32,611 bases of DNA, from NCBI GenBank assembly GCA_011523445.1, contig WTGT01000308.1, positions 1 to 32,611 on the forward strand, written 5' to 3'. How positions within the stretch are numbered: the first letter of the stretch is position 1; each line of letters begins with the position of its first letter. A model generated the notes under the pieces. The model was not told the DNA's origin, ran no database searches, and saw only the letters and a program-made list of their open reading frames with translations. Shown piece by piece: positions 27,628 to 32,611 of the stretch. Source of the DNA: Paracoccaceae bacterium. Its GTDB lineage: Bacteria > Pseudomonadota > Alphaproteobacteria > Rhodobacterales > Rhodobacteraceae. A program made the translations under genes and the position numbers.

Positions 27628-28482
27628 ATGCCAGTGTTACATTTTACATCAGAGTGGTTTCCCTTGCCGACAGGCCTTGAGGATGGAGTGGAAATCTTTG
27701 CCGTCGGCGATGTACACGGTTATTGCTCTCATCTGCAAACGATGCTTGAGGTGTTTTCCGAAGCAAGGGATTCACAAAAGCAATCAATACTGGTTTCACT
27801 TGGTGATTTGATTGATCGAGGGCCGGAATCCATTAAGGCCTTGGACCTCATGCGAAAATCCAAGGATTTTGGATTCACGGAAACACATACACTGATGGGG
27901 AATCATGAACAATTGATGAGACTTTCCCTCACGGGCAAGAAAATGACCGAGTTCACAAAGTATATACCTGCCAACGCCCATACGCCAGCTCATGAAATCT
28001 GGTCATGGAACGGAGCTGGAAAAACGCTTCGGGAATTGGGTCTGAACCCTGAAGACATGTTTTATGGGAGTATCAAGGATTTTGCCCATACCTTAAATGA
28101 AGGGCTAGGGCCTGAAAGAGTTGCGTTCCTGGAATCATTATTGAGTCATAAGCGGATAGGTTCCCTCCTGTTTGTACATGCCGGCATTGATCCCAACCGT
28201 AGTATTGAGGAGGCTTTGGCAGAGCCCTGGGACTGTTTGTATGACAATCACTGGTCCTGGATCAGGGGTGAGTTCCTTTTTTCTCCGTTTAAACGTTCTG
28301 ACCTGATAGCCGTACATGGACATACCTATCCAGGCAGGTACAATCCAACCGGATTTGAACCATCACTGTTCAATTTTCATGAGGGTAAAATAAATCTGGA
28401 TGGTGGCAGTTACAATACTAGTAAAATTGCCGGTGCCCAATTTGCCAAGGAAAAATACAGGATATTTATCGTTTCTGAGTAA
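27628..28482 (+). CDS. PPP-family metallophosphatase
   Basis: 284 residues from the ATG at 27628, with AAGG ten bases upstream; the frame is open further back into infB without a good start. All PPP-type metal-site motifs are present: GDVHGYCSHL, GDLIDRGPES, GNHEQL and HGHTYPG. These enzymes act as protein Ser/Thr phosphatases or as symmetrical dinucleoside tetraphosphatases; the sequence does not decide between them. It follows infB by 70 bases, where rbfA usually lies. The gap holds a short GTACC/GGTAC hairpin without a T-run. Confidence 0.85.
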   Translation: MPVLHFTSEWFPLPTGLEDGVEIFAVGDVHGYCSHLQTMLEVFSEARDSQKQSILVSLGDLIDRGPESIKALDLMRKSKDFGFTETHTLMGNHEQLMRLSLTGKKMTEFTKYIPANAHTPAHEIWSWNGAGKTLRELGLNPEDMFYGSIKDFAHTLNEGLGPERVAFLESLLSHKRIGSLLFVHAGIDPNRSIEEALAEPWDCLYDNHWSWIRGEFLFSPFKRSDLIAVHGHTYPGRYNPTGFEPSLFNFHEGKINLDGGSYNTSKIAGAQFAKEKYRIFIVSE

Positions 28483-28490
28483 CCAAGGAA

Positions 28491-28506
28491 TCAGTGGTTA
28501 CACTGA
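28491..28506. terminator. Hairpin between convergent genes
   Basis: TCAGTG (28491-28496), loop GTTA, CACTGA (28501-28506) form a perfect 6-bp stem in the 37-base gap between the phosphatase and smr, which converge. It could serve as a bidirectional 3'-end hairpin. No T-run follows on either strand, so it is not a canonical intrinsic terminator. Confidence 0.35.
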
Positions 28507-28519
28507 AATTGAAGGCAAG

Positions 28520-29209
28520 TTACCTGCGCGATTTGTTTCTTTTCAGGTAAATGTAGTATGCACCACTACCTCCATGACATCTGTGGGCTTCCTGAAAATG
28601 AAGAATATATTCGGAAGTGGGTGGTTTGGATAACAGGTGCCTGATCAATTGATTGAGGGGGCCGAAACCTCGGCGACCATCCGTATCCATTCCCTTTCCG
28701 GGAATAACCAAAATCAACCGCTTGCCGGAATTAAAGGCTCCGGATATAAATCGTTTAACCTCCCGAGAAGCCTCTTCCTTCAGCATGCCATGAAGGTCCA
28801 GCTTTAGTTCGGGATTTATATGTCCCGAATTCAACTTCTTCAGTATTTTCTTGTCAATATTATTTGGACCAGGAGCATTACTTTTCGGCTCTGTATGTCT
28901 CGGTTCTACCAGAATCCTTTTCTGAACAGGCTTGGCGAGTGCCATTTCCTCTTCCTGCAGTTCCGTGTTTGCCTTGATGGAACTTGAAGGCAAGTCATTT
29001 TCTTTACAGAATTGATTCCAATCGCTAAAATCACGATTGCTGAGATCTTCCACAGGGGCTTCTTTCCTGAGGTTTTTTCTTTTGACCTTACGAGAACCCT
29101 GACTTGCCTGTTGATTATCCTTACTGGAAAATTCGTTTGTTTGACAATACTCTTCCCAAAGTGCCAAGTCCTGATCTGTAAGACCCATGGTGTTGATTTT
29201 GTTGGGCAT
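28520..29209 (-). CDS. Smr-domain protein with duplicated N-terminal motif
   Basis: 229 residues. The C-terminal Smr domain (about 135-229) has the LDLHGM motif, LILVIPGKG and HGGSGAYYIYLKR; Smr domains bind or nick nucleic acids, and in stand-alone proteins some act in ribosome rescue. The N-terminal half is charged and holds two related copies: LTDQDLALWEEYCQTNEF (about 10-27) and LSNRDFSDWNQFCKENDL (about 57-74), both of the form L-x-x-x-D-x-x-x-W-x-x-[YF]-C-x-x-N. Single copies of such a motif begin many alphaproteobacterial Smr proteins. It follows tim44 by 36 bases on the same strand. Confidence 0.88.
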   Translation of the reverse strand: MPNKINTMGLTDQDLALWEEYCQTNEFSSKDNQQASQGSRKVKRKNLRKEAPVEDLSNRDFSDWNQFCKENDLPSSSIKANTELQEEEMALAKPVQKRILVEPRHTEPKSNAPGPNNIDKKILKKLNSGHINPELKLDLHGMLKEEASREVKRFISGAFNSGKRLILVIPGKGMDTDGRRGFGPLNQLIRHLLSKPPTSEYILHFQEAHRCHGGSGAYYIYLKRNKSRR

Positions 29210-29245
29210 TTTTGGACATCACAAGGGTATTGTTAAGGCTAAAAC

Positions 29246-29899
29246 CTAACCGGTTGCAACAAGTATCCAGTTCGGGTCATTCTTGCCCATGATTCTTGAA
29301 AAGGTCCACTCATCGTTTTGGTGAACAGGATTTGACTTGTCACCTTCTACTACATTGCCTTTGGGATCCTCGACATAGGATATGAGTTCACTGGAAAATT
29401 CTACGGTGATTTCACCACGCCCGGACGACTGTTCGAACTTGGCATCACTGATGTGTTTTCCACTGGTTCTTACGAATTGTACCTTGACCAGATTGTCTGG
29501 ATCTCTTTGATCAACACCTTCCTTGAAGGAATTGAACACCTCAGGGGACAGAAATGGTTTCAAATCATCTATCTTACCTTCACCGAATGAGGTCAGGATC
29601 CATTCATAGGCCTTCCCTGCTCCTTCAACGAATTCCTGTACACTAAAGCTCCGTTCATAGGCTTTCATGTCACCCAATGTTTTTGCACATTCCGTATTTG
29701 AACCGACAAGCTTGGCAATTTCCTCATCTATCTCTTGCTCATCATCAGGAACCACCTTGGAGGATTGGTCAATGGTGACGGATGGATGGACCGGAGGTCT
29801 TTGTTCGAACCCTGTTCTGGTACCAAGTATTCCACGTAACTTGAAAATTAAAAACAGTGCAATTCCCGCGAGAATTAGAAGCTGCAACATTGGTGACAT
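29246..29899 (-). CDS. Tim44-like domain protein
   Basis: About 218 residues from the ATG at 29899; a TTG at 29932 would add 11 residues, but MSPMLQLLILAGIALFLIF is the usual start of this family. One N-terminal membrane segment is followed by the conserved LRGILGTRTGFEQRPP linker, then the Tim44-like domain (about 75-218) with the ERSFSVQEFVEGAGKAYEWILTSFGEG block and a final WTFSRIMGKNDPNWILVATG. Alphaproteobacterial Tim44-like proteins are membrane anchored and resemble the mitochondrial presequence motor subunit. It pairs with smr, and no mltA gene lies between them, as is common elsewhere. Confidence 0.88.
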   Translation of the reverse strand: MSPMLQLLILAGIALFLIFKLRGILGTRTGFEQRPPVHPSVTIDQSSKVVPDDEQEIDEEIAKLVGSNTECAKTLGDMKAYERSFSVQEFVEGAGKAYEWILTSFGEGKIDDLKPFLSPEVFNSFKEGVDQRDPDNLVKVQFVRTSGKHISDAKFEQSSGRGEITVEFSSELISYVEDPKGNVVEGDKSNPVHQNDEWTFSRIMGKNDPNWILVATG

Positions 29900-29959
29900 T
29901 TTGATAACGACCTTTAATTTTGTTTCGGACAATACATTTGTTGTCTATAGGTATTTAGG

Positions 29960-29989
29960 TTGAAGCAAGTCTTATGTCCATATTATACA
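29960..29989 (+). promoter_or_regulatory. Possible sigma70-type promoter for fxsA
   Basis: TTGAAG (29960-29965) and TATACA (29984-29989) each match four of six consensus bases with an 18-base spacer, 29 bases before the fxsA start in the tim44/fxsA divergent gap. The match is weak and the call tentative. Confidence 0.3.
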
Positions 29990-30017
29990 GGCTTTTCAAT
30001 ATGATTGGGTATATTCC

Positions 30018-30461
30018 ATGAAATTATTTTTGCTGTTTTTATTGGTTCCCTTGATTGAAATAGCATTGTTCATTCAAGTTGGCGGTTTGATCGGCCTGTT
30101 TCCCACCTTGGCCATAATCATCATTACTGCATTGCTTGGTGCCGGTTTGGCTCGAACCCAGTTTCCCCTGGTCATTGACAAGATTAGGGATACAGTAAGT
30201 CACATCAAGGATCCAATGAGTCCCATATTACAGGCGATTGCCATATTTGCAGGTGGATTGTTGCTCCTGACACCCGGCTTTTTTACCGATACAATAGGGT
30301 TTCTACTCCTTATACCTCAAACTCGGGAGTTTCTTGTCAGTTTCTTCATAACCAACTTTGCCAGTAACTTTTCATCTCGTGCAGAATACTCGTTCAAGGC
30401 AAATTTGGATGAGGATATCATTGAGGGAAATTCAACCGAGGTTGAATCCGAAAAAAACTGA
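30018..30461 (+). CDS. fxsA: FxsA-family membrane protein
   Basis: 147 residues with the FxsA pattern: MKLFLLFLLVPLIEIALFIQVG opens the protein, then PTLAIIIITALLGAGLARTQ, a hydrophobic AIFAGGLLLLTPGFFTD segment and the LLLIPQTREFL end of the domain. About four membrane helices are expected, with a soluble charged tail. FxsA affects phage exclusion in E. coli when overproduced; its ordinary role is not established. It is divergent from tim44 and convergent with pta, with 53 bases between. Confidence 0.9.
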   Translation: MKLFLLFLLVPLIEIALFIQVGGLIGLFPTLAIIIITALLGAGLARTQFPLVIDKIRDTVSHIKDPMSPILQAIAIFAGGLLLLTPGFFTDTIGFLLLIPQTREFLVSFFITNFASNFSSRAEYSFKANLDEDIIEGNSTEVESEKN

Positions 30462-30514
30462 AACTAGCTGCAGGTTCAATTATTTTTGAAAGGCAAAGGA
30501 AGTATTTGTCTGTA

Positions 30515-31519
30515 TCAGGATGCCTGAAGCCCTGTAATGGCGATTAGTGATAGGATATCCTTGATCTTGCTCCCTCGTGATAGATCATTGGCAGGCTTGG
30601 CCAAACCTTGAAGCACCGGACCAACCGCCTTCATTCCACCAATCCTTTCGGCAATTTTATAACCTATGTTTCCTGCTTCCAGATTGGGAAATACAAACAC
30701 GTTGGGAGATACATCCAGGTTAAGACCGGGTGCTTTTCTTTCTCTTAGCGTTGGGTCCAGTGCAGCATCAAACTGAAGTTCTTCCTCGATTATCCAATCT
30801 GGATAGTTGGCTTTGGCAATCTTGATGGCTTCACGTATTCTTTGAACCCTTTCGTGGGATCCACTTCCTGCAGTTGAGAATGTTAGAAAGGCAACCTTTG
30901 GTTTAATCCCCAGGATTGTTGAGGCAGAAAGGGCAGCATTTTCTCCAATTTGTGCCAATTGCAATGCTGTCGGATCAATTACCATTGCACAATCAGCAAA
31001 AATCACCGGGCCTTGGAAAGGGTGGTGGGGTTTATCGGCAATCATGATGAAAAAGGAAGAAACGGTATCTACATTTGGCGACCTACCAATGATCTGAAGA
31101 GCTGCACGAAGTGTGTCAGCCGTGGTATTGACGGCTCCACCGATCGTCCCATCAGCATGATTCTGCTTAACCATCATGGCAGCAAATCCGAGTGGTTGAA
31201 GGATGGTGTTTCTTGCTTCTTCCTCGGTTATCCCCTTATGAGAACGGATTCTGATCAACTCGTCAATGTATCCCCCGACCAGTGGAGATGATGCCGGATC
31301 AACAATCAAAATATTCGAGAGAGAAGGTTTTGAATCTGCCATTTTGGAATGAATCCGTTTGGTTGACCCAAGAAGCGTGATATCGGCAATACCCTGTTCT
31401 GCTGCGAGTATTGCCGCCTGAATTATACGCTGATCTTCCCCTTCAGAGAGTACGATATGGCATCGTTTGGCCCTTGCCTTGGCAAAAACCTCTTCCAGAA
31501 AAGGAGAATCGACAACCAC
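30515..31519 (-). CDS. pta: Phosphate acetyltransferase, short form
   Basis: 334 residues, the length of the short single-domain Pta class. It converts acetyl phosphate and CoA to acetyl-CoA and phosphate. Family segments include SEGEDQRIIQAA, the conserved ADGTIGGAVNTTADTLRAAL block, SSFFIM, FADCAMVIDPTA, FLTFSTAGSG and FPNLEAGNIGYKI-x-ER. The start is a GTG at 31519. It lies 26 bases after xsc, and the pair forms the end of taurine/sulfonate breakdown: Xsc makes acetyl phosphate and Pta moves it to CoA. Confidence 0.96.
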   Translation of the reverse strand: MVVDSPFLEEVFAKARAKRCHIVLSEGEDQRIIQAAILAAEQGIADITLLGSTKRIHSKMADSKPSLSNILIVDPASSPLVGGYIDELIRIRSHKGITEEEARNTILQPLGFAAMMVKQNHADGTIGGAVNTTADTLRAALQIIGRSPNVDTVSSFFIMIADKPHHPFQGPVIFADCAMVIDPTALQLAQIGENAALSASTILGIKPKVAFLTFSTAGSGSHERVQRIREAIKIAKANYPDWIIEEELQFDAALDPTLRERKAPGLNLDVSPNVFVFPNLEAGNIGYKIAERIGGMKAVGPVLQGLAKPANDLSRGSKIKDILSLIAITGLQAS

Positions 31520-31545
31520 GGGTTGTCACCATTCCCTACTGAAGA

Positions 31546-32611
31546 TTATGCAGATACCTGCGAACGCATATCATCAATCGATATACCGGCAACCTTGGTT
31601 GGTTTCTTCATGGCATCCCGTCTGAATGGTTCCCCCAATTCCTGATTTAGGATTACCTCGATAAAGGTTGTTTCCTTATCTTCCAATTGTACCTTGATTG
31701 CTTGATCCAATGCTTGTGAAAGATCCTCCATGGTTTTCACCTGAACCCCTCTCAAACCACAACCTTCGGCAATTTTGGCATAACTGACCCTGAGATCCAA
31801 TTCTGTACCGACAAAATTGTCATCAAACCACAAGGTTGTATTCCGCTTTTCAGCACCCCACTGGTAGTTCCTGAAAATTACCATGGTAATTGGCGGCCAA
31901 TCGCCACGTCCGCAGGATGTCATTTCATTCATGGAAATTCCGAAGGCTCCATCACCGGCAAATCCAACCACTGGAGTATCTGGACATCCGATCTTGGCAC
32001 CAATAATTGCCGGAAAACCGTATCCACAAGGGCCGAACAACCCTGGTGCAAGATATTTCCTTCCCGTTTCAAAAGTTGGGTAAGCATTACCAATCGCACA
32101 ATTATTTCCAATATCGGAGGATATAATTGCTTCGGTCGGTAGCACCTTCTGAATGGCCCGCCAAGCCATCCGCGGACTCATCAATTTGGGATCCTTGTTC
32201 CTAGCTCTCTCGTTCCAGGTTGTTCCCTCATCATCATCTTCATGATCCATTGAGGTAAGTTCCTGAAGCCACCGAGACTTGGTTTGGGAAATCCTTTGCC
32301 TTCGCTCTTCCCGGTTCTCCTGGCCGGCAAAATCGGACAAGTTGTCCAACAGTTGTTCTGCCACCTGTTTGGCATCTCCCTGAATACCTACCGTTACCTT
32401 TTTGGTCAGTCCGATGCGGTCAGAATTGATGTCAACCTGTATGATCTTAGCCTTTTCCGGCCAGTAATTCAATCCATAACCCGGAAGGGTTGAAAAGGGA
32501 TTCAACCTTGTTCCGAGGGCCAAAACCACGTCTGCATTGGAGATGAGTTCCATGGCAGCCTTGGAACCGTTATAACCCAATGGACCTACGGAAAGGGGAT
32601 GATCCCCAGGG
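31546..32611 (-). CDS. xsc: Sulfoacetaldehyde acetyltransferase, 5' end outside window (partial)
   Basis: The frame is open to the window edge, so the N-terminus is missing; about 354 codons are visible, roughly the last 60% of a protein that is usually near 590 residues. The segment PGDHPLSVGPLGYNGSKAAM, followed by LALGTRLNPFSTLPGYGLNY and the thiamine-diphosphate-binding stretch GDGAFGISMNEM, identifies the Xsc subfamily of ThDP enzymes. It converts sulfoacetaldehyde and phosphate to acetyl phosphate and sulfite. pta follows 26 bases later. The sulfonate source (taurine, isethionate) and any transporter lie outside the window. Confidence 0.94.
   Translation of the reverse strand, partial: PGDHPLSVGPLGYNGSKAAMELISNADVVLALGTRLNPFSTLPGYGLNYWPEKAKIIQVDINSDRIGLTKKVTVGIQGDAKQVAEQLLDNLSDFAGQENREERRQRISQTKSRWLQELTSMDHEDDDEGTTWNERARNKDPKLMSPRMAWRAIQKVLPTEAIISSDIGNNCAIGNAYPTFETGRKYLAPGLFGPCGYGFPAIIGAKIGCPDTPVVGFAGDGAFGISMNEMTSCGRGDWPPITMVIFRNYQWGAEKRNTTLWFDDNFVGTELDLRVSYAKIAEGCGLRGVQVKTMEDLSQALDQAIKVQLEDKETTFIEVILNQELGEPFRRDAMKKPTKVAGISIDDMRSQVSA

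Noticed and set aside
30018-30461. fxsA as an anti-phage component linked to the island
   Set aside because: Its phage-exclusion effect is known from overproduction in E. coli; it is 23 kb from the island, and its conserved tim44/smr neighbourhood points to a housekeeping role.

Overview
The window reads as an alphaproteobacterial chromosome, probably from a marine or host-associated lineage. The class call rests on several conserved neighbourhoods: grpE-hrcA facing rph-rdgB-hemW, rimP-nusA-ylxR-infB with a YlxR protein that carries a C-terminal L7Ae-like half, a Tim44-like/Smr pair facing fxsA, and an xsc-pta pair for sulfonate carbon. No rRNA, tRNA, CRISPR array or transposase is visible. 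No gene-free stretch exceeds 300 bases; the longest gaps are about 170-225 bases.

Positions 1-6942 are an accessory island that continues past the left edge. It is one tightly packed plus-strand operon of six genes: a ParB/Srx-fold protein (5' end outside the window), a small PD-(D/E)XK nuclease, a SNF2-family helicase, a second ParB-like protein, a radical SAM protein with a cobalamin-domain-like N-terminus, and a GHKL (Hsp90/MORC-like) ATPase with an AT-hook-like motif. Genes overlap or are at most 28 bases apart. The island is AT-rich: five 60-base lines counted by hand (starting at 601, 2101, 3301, 4501, 5461) give 106/300 G+C, against 145/300 for five lines from the rest (10561, 15001, 19501, 23701, 27001). 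I do not recognise this gene set as a named system. I infer a DNA-targeting conflict or DNA-modification system, and it is the main novelty candidate.

Positions 7135-13078 hold an agmatinase-like ureohydrolase, mutS and a SulP transporter with STAS and degenerate cNMP-type domains. On the minus strand, 13134-16543 carries matB, grpE and hrcA. Plus-strand genes from 16750 to 21610 are rph, rdgB, hemW, an AhpD-like peroxidase-related protein, an OmpA-like protein and an MlaC-like protein. A minus-strand DUF1801 gene follows.

Positions 22277-27557 are the rimP-nusA-ylxR-infB information-processing operon, with a strong intrinsic terminator just upstream of rimP that could act as an attenuator. 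infB is followed by a PPP-family phosphatase rather than the usual rbfA. The right end holds smr and tim44 (minus), fxsA (plus), and pta plus a 5'-truncated xsc (minus), which together convert sulfoacetaldehyde to acetyl-CoA and sulfite.
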